From an uncultured Oscillospiraceae bacterium (GTDB taxonomy: Bacteria > Bacillota > Clostridia > Oscillospirales > Ruminococcaceae): DNA of 64,000 nucleotides. This document shows, piece after piece, positions 43,325-52,778 of this stretch. Numbering within the stretch: position 1 is the stretch's first letter; each line of letters opens with the position of its first letter. The notes below the pieces were generated by a model. It had not been told where the DNA came from. It saw only the letters and a list, made by a program, of their open reading frames with translations, and ran no database searches. A program made the position numbers and the translations under genes. The stretch spans positions 124,001 to 188,000 of the forward strand of contig CAJUHS010000002.1 in the NCBI GenBank assembly GCA_910586535.1. The letters run 5' to 3'.

Positions 43325-44818
43325 TCAGACAGAAAGCTGCTTCAGAACATAATCCTGCTGCTCTTCCCTTGCAATAATGTCCCTGAAACGACGCTCCTTT
43401 GTTTTCAAAGCTGCCAGCGACTGCGGTATCTCGTATCCCGAAAGCTCCGCAAGCCTGTCTATCATCTCAAACTCTCCGATATTGAAAGTATTGCCGTCTA
43501 TCGCTTCAAGCACGCTTGCGCTGAACTTGTAGGGGCTCGCCGTAGAAGCGATAACTGTCTTTGTCGTATCGCCCGTCTCCGCACGGTAATCCTCGTAAAC
43601 CTTTACAGCAACCGCTGTGTGGGTATCAAGCGTATATGAGTACTTATCGTATACCTTTTTAATTGTATCCTTTGTAGCCTTGTCATCACAAAAACCCGCA
43701 GCAAATTCGTCCGCAAGCTTAGCCTTTATTTCGTCCGTGACCTCATATCTGCCCTCTTTTGCAAGAGAACTGAACCACTCTCGTATAAGAGCGTCGTTTT
43801 CTCCGCACATAAGATAAAGAAGTCTTTCAAGGTTACTGGAAATAAGAATATCCATAGATGGAGAAATAGTTGTGATGAACTCGCGGTTTCTATCATACAC
43901 GCCGTTAGCAATGAAGTCTGTCAAAACCTTATTTGAGTTAGAAGCACAGATCAGCTTGTTCACAGGCAGACCCATATGCTTTGCATAGTACGCCGCAAGG
44001 ATATTTCCGAAGTTTCCCGTAGGAACAACAATATTTATCTTGTCTCCCGCCTTTAGCTCCTCATCCTTGACAAGGGTCGCATAAGCGGAAATGTAGTAAA
44101 TTATCTGCGGAGCAAGACGTCCCCAGTTAATGGAATTTGCGCTGGAGAACATCATTTTGTTTGCTTCAAGCTTAGACTTAATAGTATCGTTAGTAAAGAT
44201 AGACTTAACGCCGTTCTGACAGTCGTCAAAATTGCCGTTGATACCGCATACGGCAACGTTTCCTCCGTCCTGTGTGGTCATTTGGCGCTTTTGCATGGGA
44301 CTTACGCCGTCTTCGGGATAGAACACCATTATCTGAGTGCCGGGAACGTCCGCAAAACCCTCCAGAGCAGCCTTTCCTGTATCTCCTGACGTTGCCACCA
44401 GAATAACGATCTTCTTGTCAATATTGATTTTTTTGGCGGAAGTTGTAAGCAGGTACGGTAGTATCTGCAGCGCCATATCCTTAAATGCACAGGTGGGACC
44501 GTGCCAAAGCTCGAGAATATAAGTTCCGTCAAAAAGATGTGATATTTCGGAAATATTTTCCGTCGCAAATTTTTTGTCGTTATAGGCGTTATCTGTGCAG
44601 TATCTTATCTCTGTCTCTGTAAAATCGGTAAGATATTTTGCGAAGATATAAGCCGCCCTTTCTGAATAGCTCATATCCCCCAGCCTGACTATCTCGTCCA
44701 TAGATATTTCGGGTATTTCGGAAGGAACGAAAAGTCCTCCATCAGAGGAAATTCCCTGTACGATAGCCTCGGCGGAACTTTTATTCACGCCGCTGTCTCT
44801 TGTGCTTTTGTAGTACAT
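43325..44818 (-). CDS. thrC: Threonine synthase
   Basis: Converts O-phosphohomoserine to threonine with pyridoxal phosphate. The 497-residue protein is of the long type, with the PLP lysine in TCAFKDMALQILPYL, the phosphate-binding loop VPTGNFGNILA and LVATSGDTGKAALEGF. The start at 44818 is chosen because AAAGGA lies nine bases before it; an ATG at 44827 abuts the binding site. It follows yraN by 29 bases. No other threonine pathway gene is adjacent. Confidence 0.94.
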   Translation of the reverse strand: MYYKSTRDSGVNKSSAEAIVQGISSDGGLFVPSEIPEISMDEIVRLGDMSYSERAAYIFAKYLTDFTETEIRYCTDNAYNDKKFATENISEISHLFDGTYILELWHGPTCAFKDMALQILPYLLTTSAKKINIDKKIVILVATSGDTGKAALEGFADVPGTQIMVFYPEDGVSPMQKRQMTTQDGGNVAVCGINGNFDDCQNGVKSIFTNDTIKSKLEANKMMFSSANSINWGRLAPQIIYYISAYATLVKDEELKAGDKINIVVPTGNFGNILAAYYAKHMGLPVNKLICASNSNKVLTDFIANGVYDRNREFITTISPSMDILISSNLERLLYLMCGENDALIREWFSSLAKEGRYEVTDEIKAKLADEFAAGFCDDKATKDTIKKVYDKYSYTLDTHTAVAVKVYEDYRAETGDTTKTVIASTASPYKFSASVLEAIDGNTFNIGEFEMIDRLAELSGYEIPQSLAALKTKERRFRDIIAREEQQDYVLKQLSV

Positions 44819-44847
44819 AGCCAACATTCCTTTACAAAAATTTACAT

Positions 44848-45210
44848 TTATCTGCTCGCGTCAAAAGCGTTTTCAATATATTGAAATCCGACGACCTTTC
44901 TGTCCGCAGCCGTTACCCACACCACGTCGAAACGCGGCTGAAAATCATGGGGAAAACGCCGTGAATACTCCTCGGAAGTCCTTATTATCATTTTTTTCTT
45001 AGCTGCTGTAACAGCTTCAAGACCGTTTACCATTGGTTCGGGAGTACGGGTCTTGACCTCAACAAAAGCAATAACGCCGTCCTTTTCGGCAATAATATCC
45101 AGTTCTCCGCCTTTGATACGGTAGTTGCGTTTCAGTATCTTATAGCCCTTTTTTTCAAGATAGTATGCAGCAGCATTTTCGCCGAACCGGCCAAGCTCCT
45201 GTCTATCCAT
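44848..45210 (-). CDS. yraN: YraN family (UPF0102) endonuclease-like protein
   Basis: A 120-residue protein of the YraN family, with a nuclease-like core GELDIIAEKDGVIAFVEVKTR that has the acidic and lysine positions of restriction-endonuclease-like folds. Its cellular role is poorly known. It overlaps rnhB by eight bases, the typical rnhB-yraN arrangement. Confidence 0.92.
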   Translation of the reverse strand: MDRQELGRFGENAAAYYLEKKGYKILKRNYRIKGGELDIIAEKDGVIAFVEVKTRTPEPMVNGLEAVTAAKKKMIIRTSEEYSRRFPHDFQPRFDVVWVTAADRKVVGFQYIENAFDASR

Positions 45211-45805
45211 TTTTCAGCAGCTTCTTTAAGAACGACATTCTGTGCACAGGAGAAGGACCGTACTTCAGTATCATTTCGTTATGCAGCTTTGTTCCGTAGC
45301 CCTTGTGCTTTTCAAACTGGTACTGCGGGTACTCCTCTGCAAGCTTTTTCATATATCTGTCACGACTGACCTTTGCCAGTACCGAAGCTGCTGCAATGCA
45401 GGCTGACAAGCCGTCCCCCTTTACAACTGTTTTGGCGGGACATACCAAGTTCGGCAGACTGTTTCCGTCTATTATCGCCATATCGGGTACTATGCCCAAC
45501 CCCTCCACAGCTCTTTTCATTGCAAGCATAGTAGCCTGCAAAATATTCAGACTCTCGATCTCCTCCACAGTCGCCGCCGCAACGCAGTAAGCCGTTGCCT
45601 TTTTGGTTATCTCGTCAAATAAAGTCTCCCGCTTTTTCTCGGAAAGCTTTTTGCTGTCATTAAGACCGCCTATGGAGACGTTCTCGTCAAAAATAACAGC
45701 GGCGGCGTAAACGTCCCCCGCCAAGGGACCACGCCCCGCCTCGTCCACCCCGCAGAGTACGGGAGCATCGTTTCTGACAGAACTGTCATATTCAAAAAGA
45801 ATCAC
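45203..45805 (-). CDS. rnhB: Ribonuclease HII
   Basis: Removes ribonucleotides from DNA by cutting RNA in RNA-DNA hybrids. The 200-residue protein has the signature CGVDEAGRGPLAGDVYAAAV with two metal-binding acidic residues, and DMAIIDGNSL with a third. Length and motifs are complete. It overlaps yraN and lies 12 bases after rbgA. Confidence 0.96.
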   Translation of the reverse strand: MILFEYDSSVRNDAPVLCGVDEAGRGPLAGDVYAAAVIFDENVSIGGLNDSKKLSEKKRETLFDEITKKATAYCVAAATVEEIESLNILQATMLAMKRAVEGLGIVPDMAIIDGNSLPNLVCPAKTVVKGDGLSACIAAASVLAKVSRDRYMKKLAEEYPQYQFEKHKGYGTKLHNEMILKYGPSPVHRMSFLKKLLKNG

Positions 45806-45817
45806 ATTTTCACAACC

Positions 45818-46678
45818 TTACGCCGGAAGCTCAAGAGTTATCCTCCCCAGCTTTCCTCCCCTAAATTCGTTAAGAACCGTTATCGCCGCCCGTTCGGTGT
45901 TTATCTCCCCGCCGCTTACAAGCATTCCGCGGGCTTTTCCAACCTTTTTTAGCAGCTCATATCCGTCCTCGTCTTTTTCCGTTTGTATCTTGTATCTTTC
46001 AGTAAGCTCCTCCCTGTACATATCATTAAGAATGTACAGCAAACGGCAGGCAAGAGTTTCCACATCCACAACATCATCCTTTACCGCACCTGTAAAAGCA
46101 AGCCTTTCTCCAACGGACATATCCTCAAACTTTGGCCACAGTACTCCAGGCATATCCAGAAGCTCCATGTCGTCTGAAAGCTTAACCCACTGCTTGGTTC
46201 TGGTAACTCCTGGACGATCTTCAACCTTTGCTTTTTTCTGTCCAGCAAGACGATTTATAAATGAAGATTTTCCCACGTTTGGTATGCCTACCACCATTAG
46301 GTGAAGTACGCGCCCCTCCATGCCTCTGGCTTTGTTTTTTTCAATAAGTGAAGCCAACGCCGACTTTACCGCAGTAGCAAATTTGTTCAGACCCTTGCCG
46401 CTCCTACAGTCCGCAGCAATGACCGCCAATCCTTGCGCACGGTAATGCTCCAGCCACTTTTGTGTAGCTGCTTCATCGGCAGTATCACATTTGTTCAGCA
46501 CAACTATTCTTGGCTTGCCCTCGATAAGCGACTGCAAATCTGGATTTCTGCTTGATTCTGGTATACGGGCGTCAAGTATTTCTACCACAGCGTCCACCAA
46601 AGGCAGAGAAGCCTTTATCATACGCTTGGTTTTGGTCATATGCCCCGGAAACCACTGTATGGACGGTATCTCAGTCAT
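45818..46678 (-). CDS. rbgA: Ribosome biogenesis GTPase RbgA (YlqF)
   Basis: A circularly permuted GTPase for late 50S assembly. The 286-residue protein has G4 (LNKCD) before G1 (GIPNVGKSSFINRL), the hallmark of permuted GTPases, and the N-terminal WFPGHMTKTKRMI and G3 DMPGVLWP. The start at 46678 overlaps the end of lepB, with CGGAGG upstream; a longer frame reaching 46762 lies inside lepB and is rejected. Confidence 0.96.
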   Translation of the reverse strand: MTEIPSIQWFPGHMTKTKRMIKASLPLVDAVVEILDARIPESSRNPDLQSLIEGKPRIVVLNKCDTADEAATQKWLEHYRAQGLAVIAADCRSGKGLNKFATAVKSALASLIEKNKARGMEGRVLHLMVVGIPNVGKSSFINRLAGQKKAKVEDRPGVTRTKQWVKLSDDMELLDMPGVLWPKFEDMSVGERLAFTGAVKDDVVDVETLACRLLYILNDMYREELTERYKIQTEKDEDGYELLKKVGKARGMLVSGGEINTERAAITVLNEFRGGKLGRITLELPA

Positions 46679-47273
46679 TAGCACCTCCGAAGCGGTCGGG
46701 ATCGCCGATAGCGTTGAACGGGAATATTCTGAAAATGACTTTACCCAGAATATCCTCCTCATTTACAAAACCTACCCATTCGCTTCTGCTGTCGGTTGAA
46801 TTCATTCTGTTGTCGCCCATAACGAAAACGCAGTCCTCTGGAACGGTCACGGGATAATCATGATAGCCCTCGTCCTCTTTTGTAAGTTCAAGAATATACG
46901 GCTCGTCAAGGACTGTCCCGTCAACCTTAACAGCTCCCGCATCGGGATCGACCTCGACAGTCTGACCCTCAACCGCGATCACACGCTTAACAATAGCCTT
47001 GCCTAGTTTTTCGCTGTTAACTATTACAATATCTCCCGCCGCAGGCTCGTAAAACAGGTGCGAAACAATAAGCCTGTCTCCCTCGGTAAGGGTAGGCTGC
47101 ATGGACGCTCCGTCAACGTTTGCCACACGAAGAAGAAACGTAAATATAATAATTACCGCAAAAAAAGCCCCTATAATGGTTTCAACCCAGTCGATGAACT
47201 CCTCGGCGGCGGTGACTTCTTTTTTCTTGCCAGCATCGTCAAGGGCTTCGTAATTAAGCTCATATCCTGCCAT
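46671..47273 (-). CDS. lepB: Signal peptidase I
   Basis: Cleaves signal peptides at the outer face of the cytoplasmic membrane. The 200-residue protein has one N-terminal transmembrane helix, the catalytic serine in VDGASMQPTL, the catalytic lysine in KAIVKRVIAVEGQ and the later GDNRMNSTDSR. The start at 47273 follows CGGAGG; an ATG at 47330 is less likely. It overlaps rbgA by eight bases and follows rplS in the usual order. Confidence 0.95.
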   Translation of the reverse strand: MAGYELNYEALDDAGKKKEVTAAEEFIDWVETIIGAFFAVIIIFTFLLRVANVDGASMQPTLTEGDRLIVSHLFYEPAAGDIVIVNSEKLGKAIVKRVIAVEGQTVEVDPDAGAVKVDGTVLDEPYILELTKEDEGYHDYPVTVPEDCVFVMGDNRMNSTDSRSEWVGFVNEEDILGKVIFRIFPFNAIGDPDRFGGAND

Positions 47274-47425
47274 AACAATGATCCTCCGATCCTCCCGCGA
47301 AATTTTCATATTATACTGATTCCCGATCAAAAAGTATGCAAAAAATCAATCAAAAGTTTGCGTGTATGATTTTTATAAAGAATTTTTCCGTACTTTCATC
47401 GCGAATAAGTATTAAAATATAGCAA

Positions 47426-47448
47426 AAAAGGGACGCACAGTCCCTTTT
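47426..47448 (-). terminator. Terminator after rplS
   Basis: On the minus strand AAAAGGGAC (47448-47440) pairs with GTCCCTTTT (47434-47426), a 9-bp stem with a 5-base loop followed by more T residues, 12 bases after the rplS stop. It should limit read-through into lepB. Confidence 0.85.
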
Positions 47449-47459
47449 CACAACCGCAG

Positions 47460-47804
47460 TCAGCGAATCTGTTCTTTAACCTTAGCAGCCTTGCCGACTC
47501 TGTCGCGGAGATAATAAAGCTTGCTGCGGCGAACCTTACCGCTTCTTACAAGCTCAACCTTGTCGACAACCGGCGAATGAACGGGGAACACTCTTTCAAT
47601 ACCGCAGCCATGCGCAACGCGCCTTACTGTAAATGTCTCGTTGATTCCTCCGTGCTTCTTGGCGATAACCGTACCCTCAAAAACCTGAATTCTGTACTTC
47701 TCGCCTTCCTTGATCTTAACGTGAACCTTAACTGTGTCGCCCACGTTTACAACGGGAGCGTTCTCTTTAAGGCTGCTGCCGCTGATAAGCTTCAGTGCGT
47801 CCAT
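47460..47804 (-). CDS. rplS: 50S ribosomal protein L19
   Basis: A 114-residue ribosomal protein with the family core VRRVAHGCGIERVFPVHSP and the C-terminal VRRSKLYYLRDRVGKAAK. It is preceded by an AGGAGG and a long structured leader with its own promoter, and followed by a terminator, then by lepB. Confidence 0.97.
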   Translation of the reverse strand: MDALKLISGSSLKENAPVVNVGDTVKVHVKIKEGEKYRIQVFEGTVIAKKHGGINETFTVRRVAHGCGIERVFPVHSPVVDKVELVRSGKVRRSKLYYLRDRVGKAAKVKEQIR

Positions 47805-47819
47805 GATATTTCCTCCTAA

Positions 47820-47960
47820 ATTTTAAGACATTCTTACCTTTCGCAAGCAGCCGCTCCAAGGCGGCATAAGGCAGCGGACTGTCCTTTTAATGTCTGCCGC
47901 GGCTGAAAACCGCTAACGGCAGGGCATTAATCTCGTCCGACTATAATTCGGGCGGATTTT
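47820..47960 (-). promoter_or_regulatory. Structured leader of rplS, possibly an L19 autoregulatory element
   Basis: The leader of about 160 bases contains several hairpins on the minus strand, including CTGCCG/CGGCAG and GCCGC/GCGGC, just before the rplS ribosome binding site. An L19 leader RNA is known in Firmicutes; I propose this region may contain one but did not match it to the published consensus. Confidence 0.45.
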
Positions 47961-47973
47961 TAAATGCTATATA

Positions 47974-48002
47974 ATATTATCACATTTTTTCACGAATTGC
48001 AA
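47974..48002 (-). promoter_or_regulatory. Probable promoter of rplS
   Basis: On the minus strand TTGCAA (48002-47997) and TAATAT (47979-47974) are separated by 17 bases. Confidence 0.55.
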
Positions 48003-48034
48003 GTATTTTCTTACAAAAAAAGCTAAAATGTCAC

Positions 48035-48700
48035 TTACTTAAAATCCCGACCGTCAGCACACAATATTTTTGTGCGTTCTGCACAAATTTTTGTAAATTT
48101 AATTTTGCTGTAGTCTGCAAATGCTTCTGTAAAAACACCTGCGTTTATATTTATTTTCAGACCTGCCGGAAGTCTTACAAACAAACGCAGAGCTTCTCCG
48201 GACGACTCCGCAGATATTATGTTAATGTGCGGCTTTATGTCGGTTTTTACCGTACCCTTGCTTTTAGAACGTTTATCAACTTCAATCTTATCCTCCGAAA
48301 GCATTTTTTCAAGAATAGACAGCATTTCCTTTGATCCTACGCCGCTGTAAAAATCTATTTTATAATCTGCAAAACCAACATCTTTGTTTTCGTACACAGG
48401 CTCAAAAATATCCAAAATCCTTAGACCCTCGGGCATTTTTTTATTGAGACTGTCCCGAAGCGTTTCAAAATCAGCGGACTCGGTGACGGAAAAATCCATA
48501 TACTCCGACCTGCCCGTTACTCCAAGAGAAAGAGCCAAAGGAAAATTAAGGTAAATATGCGGATTGAAGCCCTCTGTGTACCAAACGGGGATACTGGAAC
48601 GCTTCAAAGCCCGCTGCATAGTCCTCATAAGATCCAAGTGAGAGATAAAAACGGCTCGCCCGCTTTTTTCAAACCTCGCTCTGAGATTTAGTTTTTCCAA
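48035..48700 (-). CDS. TIGR03936/DUF2344 family protein
   Basis: A protein of about 221 residues that is nearly always encoded next to the TIGR03960 radical-SAM gene. The family start LNLRARFEKSGRAVFISHL and the later RSSIPVWYTEGFNPHIYL are clear. Its function is unknown. I favour a TTG start at 48700, with GGAGG seven bases upstream, which overlaps the radical-SAM gene by 32 bases; an ATG at 48751 is possible but has a weaker binding site. The overlap implies coupled translation of the two proteins. Confidence 0.8.
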   Translation of the reverse strand: MEKLNLRARFEKSGRAVFISHLDLMRTMQRALKRSSIPVWYTEGFNPHIYLNFPLALSLGVTGRSEYMDFSVTESADFETLRDSLNKKMPEGLRILDIFEPVYENKDVGFADYKIDFYSGVGSKEMLSILEKMLSEDKIEVDKRSKSKGTVKTDIKPHINIISAESSGEALRLFVRLPAGLKININAGVFTEAFADYSKIKFTKICAERTKILCADGRDFK

Positions 48701-50540
48701 AGCACGCACCTCCGATACCCTTTGATACTCCGCAGCCGAAACAATTTTCACGGCAGTTTGGGGTAGTTTTTCCCTCGCGAGCCTTTTGATTTTCTCTTAC
48801 CAAAAATTCTTTCGAAACAAGATAATCCAAATGCTGCCAAGGCATTATTTCATCGTAGGGACGCGCCCTGTGCGCATAAAAGTCAACGTCAACTCCCGTT
48901 TTCTCAAAAACTTTTTGCCACAGATCGTACCGATAAAGCTCGTCCCAGCTGTCGAATTTGCAGCCAAGCTTCCACGCCTCATATATAGTATCGCAGAGTC
49001 GTCTGTCCCCTTTTGCAAGCACAGCCTCAAGTATGCTGACCTGATATTTGTGCCAGCTTACATTTATACGCTTGCGGGAACGTACGGAATCCAGCAAAAC
49101 CTTTTGCTTGTGCTTTATTTCCTCCTCGGATGCCTGAGGTTCAAACTCAAACGGCGTAAACGGCTTTGGCACAAACGTCGCGCAGCTTATTGATATCTTG
49201 ATGTGCTTTCCGCGGGGACGGTTTGGGTTGCTATAGTAAAGATCAACGATCTTTTCCGCAAGCTCGGCAATGCCTCGGATATCGTCATCGGTCTCGGTGG
49301 GAAGACCAAGCATAAAGTAGAGCTTTACCGAAGTATAGCTGCCCTCAAAAAAGGCAAGCCTGCACGCGCGCATTATTTCATCTTCGGTTATGTTTTTGTT
49401 GATAACATCCCGAAGACGCTGGGTACCGGCTTCCGGAGCAAATGTCAGACCGCTTTTCCGCACCTTTTGTATCTGTTCCATAAGCTCGCCGCTAAACTTG
49501 TCTATACGCATTGATGGGAGGGACAGATTAACATTCTCCTTTTCGGTGTACTCAGCCACCTGAGTAAGAGTATCGTTTATATCCGACAGATCGCTGGTAC
49601 TGAGAGAGGACAAGGATACCTCCTCGTAGCCCGTGGATTCGCACAGGCACTTAGTTTGTTTCACTATGGTATCCGAGCTTTTCTCCCTGAACGGACGATA
49701 TATGAATCCCGCCTGACAAAAACGGCAGCCTCTTATACAGCCTCTCAGTACCTCCACAACCGCTCTGTCGTGAACTATTTCGCAGTACGGAACAACAAAT
49801 GATTCCGGATAAAAAACCTCGTCAAGGTCTTTAATGATACGCTTTCTAACAATGAGCGGTGCATTGGGATTATTGGAAACCACGCCCTTAACCGTACCGT
49901 CATTATTATAATAAACATCGTAAAAGGACGGCACATAAATTCCCTCGATACCCGAAGCAGCTTCAAGAAACTCCTTTTTGGAACAACCTCTCTTCTTCAT
50001 ATCGGCATAAAGATCCATAAGCTCAAGGTTGACTTCTTCACCTTCGCCTATTATAAACAGGTCTATGAAATCCGTCAGCGGCTCTGGATTGCACACACAG
50101 GGTCCTCCGGCAACAACTATAGGCATATCATCTGTACGTTCTTCAGCCTTTACAGGCAGTCCGGCAAGGTCAAGCATATTTAAAATATTTGTATAACACA
50201 ACTCATACTGTATTGTAAAGCCTATAAAGTCAAACTCCTTTACAGGATCGAGACTTTCCAGCGCATATAGCGGAATATCGTTTTCACGCATGAGCTGTTC
50301 AAAATCCACCCAAGGCGCGAATACGCGCTCGCACCAGAAGTTCTTCCGCTTATTTTTCAGCGAATATAAAATTTTCATTCCAAGGTGAGACATTCCCACA
50401 TCATATGAATCAGGAAAACAAAATGCAAACCGTACGTCCACTTTGCTTTTATCCTTTACCACGCTGTTAAGCTCCCCGCCAATATAACGCGACGGCGACT
50501 TGACTTTCAGAAGCAAAGCTTCTATCCGATCCTTTAACAT
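48669..50540 (-). CDS. TIGR03960 family B12-binding/radical-SAM protein
   Basis: A 623-residue radical-SAM enzyme with an N-terminal cobalamin-binding-like domain (about 1-180). The radical-SAM cluster motif CIRGCRFCQAGF is at about residues 267-278, followed by TFAPEAGTQRLRDVINKN. The C-terminus has an extra cysteine-rich segment, CRENCFGCGV, that may hold a second cluster. The reaction is unknown. It is coupled to the DUF2344 gene and precedes the rplS region. Confidence 0.87.
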   Translation of the reverse strand: MLKDRIEALLLKVKSPSRYIGGELNSVVKDKSKVDVRFAFCFPDSYDVGMSHLGMKILYSLKNKRKNFWCERVFAPWVDFEQLMRENDIPLYALESLDPVKEFDFIGFTIQYELCYTNILNMLDLAGLPVKAEERTDDMPIVVAGGPCVCNPEPLTDFIDLFIIGEGEEVNLELMDLYADMKKRGCSKKEFLEAASGIEGIYVPSFYDVYYNNDGTVKGVVSNNPNAPLIVRKRIIKDLDEVFYPESFVVPYCEIVHDRAVVEVLRGCIRGCRFCQAGFIYRPFREKSSDTIVKQTKCLCESTGYEEVSLSSLSTSDLSDINDTLTQVAEYTEKENVNLSLPSMRIDKFSGELMEQIQKVRKSGLTFAPEAGTQRLRDVINKNITEDEIMRACRLAFFEGSYTSVKLYFMLGLPTETDDDIRGIAELAEKIVDLYYSNPNRPRGKHIKISISCATFVPKPFTPFEFEPQASEEEIKHKQKVLLDSVRSRKRINVSWHKYQVSILEAVLAKGDRRLCDTIYEAWKLGCKFDSWDELYRYDLWQKVFEKTGVDVDFYAHRARPYDEIMPWQHLDYLVSKEFLVRENQKAREGKTTPNCRENCFGCGVSKGIGGACFGKTKSQSEV

Positions 50541-50566
50541 ATTTTAACAATCCTTTCACTGCGTCA

Positions 50567-51157
50567 TCAACAAGCAGCCGCCGATACAAGCAGACAGCAT
50601 AAAGTAAGATACAGCGTAAAATTTCCTTTTCCAAGAGCAGCAAACACTATAAGGATAACAGCTATCAAGATAATATTCAGCCACTTAAGATAACGTTCCA
50701 AACGGCAGGACAAAGCAAATCCGCAAAAACTGCGAATAAAAAGCGTAAGTATTTTTCCCCCGTCCAAGTAACCCAGCGGAAGCAAATTAAACGCACCTAT
50801 TATAGAATTTACCGCTGAAAATATTCTGACAGCGTGGTTTTCCGAAAAAGACAGCAATACTGCCGCAAGGAAATTAGCCGCACTTCCTGCCAGGAAAATC
50901 CAAAGCTGCGCCCAAAATCCTGTAAAGTCAAGTTGCTTGTCAGCCGTAAGCTTAATGCCTGCACCATAAAATACCAGCCTTTTTACGGGAATGCCGCAAA
51001 TACGCATAACAGTAAAATGTCCCAATTCATGCCAAAGGCAAGAGGCAAGTCCGAAAAGCGCATAACGGTTATTGCCGATCAGCATGAGCAGCGAAACTGA
51101 GGCAAAAAAGCTGAAATCAAACGCTGCGGTAAAGCTTTTAAACCGAAGCTCAAACAT
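50567..51157 (-). CDS. M50-family site-2 protease, SpoIVFB-like
   Basis: A 196-residue intramembrane metalloprotease with about five hydrophobic segments. The zinc motif is HELGHF (HExxH) in CLWHELGHFTVMRI, and the second motif is GYLDGGKI (LDG). Similar size and motif order are seen in SpoIVFB, the protease that activates sigma-K during sporulation. The partner gene upstream overlaps by eight bases. A sporulation role is inference supported by spoIVA elsewhere in the window. Confidence 0.82.
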   Translation of the reverse strand: MFELRFKSFTAAFDFSFFASVSLLMLIGNNRYALFGLASCLWHELGHFTVMRICGIPVKRLVFYGAGIKLTADKQLDFTGFWAQLWIFLAGSAANFLAAVLLSFSENHAVRIFSAVNSIIGAFNLLPLGYLDGGKILTLFIRSFCGFALSCRLERYLKWLNIILIAVILIVFAALGKGNFTLYLTLCCLLVSAAAC

Positions 51158-51473
51158 TGTCTATCGGAGCCGTGCCGAGAAAATCAACGATTGCAGCAAA
51201 AACATCGACTACGGTACTGTCGGAATTGAGTTTGCTTTCGTACAGTTCAAAAATATCCGCCGCAAGACCTCCGTTTAAAATGTTGGCGGCTATGAATCCA
51301 AGCACAAGAAGTATGCATAGTATAGCCTGAAAAGTAATTGTATCCCCAAATGACACGGTCTTTCTGCTATACGGCTCAACGCATACTTGTTCGTCCGATT
51401 TTGTTTGTTCTTCCAATCTTTCTAATGATTCTTCAACGCGTAAAGCTTCACAGCTTGTCACATTTTCCTGCAT
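51150..51473 (-). CDS. Small single-span membrane protein coupled to the M50 protease
   Basis: A 107-residue protein with an acidic, Glu-rich N-terminus, one transmembrane helix at about residues 48-68, and a short extracytoplasmic tail. It overlaps the M50 protease gene by eight bases, so the two are made together. In position and topology it recalls SpoIVFA, but it has no LytM/M23 domain. I do not recognise its family. Confidence 0.6.
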   Translation of the reverse strand: MQENVTSCEALRVEESLERLEEQTKSDEQVCVEPYSRKTVSFGDTITFQAILCILLVLGFIAANILNGGLAADIFELYESKLNSDSTVVDVFAAIVDFLGTAPIDNV

Positions 51474-51555
51474 ATCAACATCTCCTTTTTACCATTAATA
51501 TTGGCAAAGAAAACATTTTATGCACGACACAGATGTAAAGTATTTTAATTTTACA

Positions 51556-52767
51556 CTACTTTTTTATTCTAATTATTGAGTTTGGCGGATACTCCTTTTC
51601 ACATGATATAATAAGCTTCATCATAGCATGATTAGCACTTTCAATCGGTTCTTCATTTCCGTTTAAAAGTTCGCTGACCTTTAACGTGCCAAATTTTTTA
51701 CCAGGAACTAGAATCTCCACTTCGTCTCCTTTGCAGAATTTATTTCTCTGGGTGCAGTAAATGCGCCCGCCTTTGCACTCATCAACAACCGCAGCAACAT
51801 CATATTCACGTATATATCCGCTGTTTGGATAGTACTGACAGTCCTTTGGATGTCCGAAAAAAAATCCGGTACAGTATGGTCTGTGACTGACTTTAAATAC
51901 TTCTTCCCTGACCCACCCGGGAAGTTCTGCACCTTGCTTCAGAACATCAACTGCCATTCTATAAGCGTTTGTAATTACCGAAACATAGTACGAAGACTTT
52001 GCCCGTCCCTCAATTTTAAAGCTTGTAACTCCCGCTTCAGCAACTTTAGCAAGATGGTCTATCATGCACAAGTCTTTGGCATTGAGAATGTAGGTACCGT
52101 CGGTGTCCTCAGCAATCGGATAGTACTCACCTTTTCTGGTTTCCTCCATCAGACTGTAACTCCAGCGGCAGGGCTGAGCGCATTCACCGCGGTTGGCGTC
52201 ACGATTCACAAGATACTGGGATAATAAGCACCGTCCCGAAAAGGACACACACATTGCTCCGTGCACAAAAGCTTCAATATCCAGATCAGCAGGTGTTTTC
52301 GCTCTTATTTCGGCAATTTCTTCCAAGGATAGTTCTCTCGCAACAACAACTCGCTTCACGCCCATATTATAAAGCTCGCGTGCTGTAACATAATTTACGA
52401 TTCCCGTTTGTGTGGACATATGCACTTCCATATCTGGACAGTATTCCTTCACAAGTGACAGCAAACCCAAATCGGCAACAATAACAGCGTCCACACTGCA
52501 GTCGTTTGCTTCCTCCATAAACTGCCTAAAATAAGGTATCTCGTTGTTTCGCGGCAGCGTATTGCAGGTCAGGTAGACATTAACGCCTTTTGAGTGAGCA
52601 AGTCCGACCGCCGCTTTTAAAGAATCATAAGTAAAATTTTCGGGACCTGCACGCATACCGAAGCTTTGTCCGCCCAAATAAACGGCGTCCGCTCCGTAAT
52701 CCACCGCAGACCGCAAGCTTTCAAAGCTTCCTGCGGGAGACAGAACCTCAAGATTATCTAAATTCAT
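51556..52767 (-). CDS. U32 family peptidase
   Basis: A 403-residue protein of the U32 family (YrrO/YhbU type), with EVLSPAGSFESLRSAV at the start and the signature EAFVHGAMCVSFSGRC near 166, followed by further cysteines (ECAQPCRW). Members take part in collagen breakdown or in tRNA and quinone hydroxylation in different bacteria. The exact role is unknown. It lies 11 bases after mltG. Confidence 0.9.
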   Translation of the reverse strand: MNLDNLEVLSPAGSFESLRSAVDYGADAVYLGGQSFGMRAGPENFTYDSLKAAVGLAHSKGVNVYLTCNTLPRNNEIPYFRQFMEEANDCSVDAVIVADLGLLSLVKEYCPDMEVHMSTQTGIVNYVTARELYNMGVKRVVVARELSLEEIAEIRAKTPADLDIEAFVHGAMCVSFSGRCLLSQYLVNRDANRGECAQPCRWSYSLMEETRKGEYYPIAEDTDGTYILNAKDLCMIDHLAKVAEAGVTSFKIEGRAKSSYYVSVITNAYRMAVDVLKQGAELPGWVREEVFKVSHRPYCTGFFFGHPKDCQYYPNSGYIREYDVAAVVDECKGGRIYCTQRNKFCKGDEVEILVPGKKFGTLKVSELLNGNEEPIESANHAMMKLIISCEKEYPPNSIIRIKK

Positions 52768-52778
52768 AGCTCCTCCGT

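Noticed and set aside
46679..46762. Longer N-terminus for RbgA
   Set aside because: It lies inside lepB in another frame, and a strong ribosome binding site precedes the ATG at 46678.
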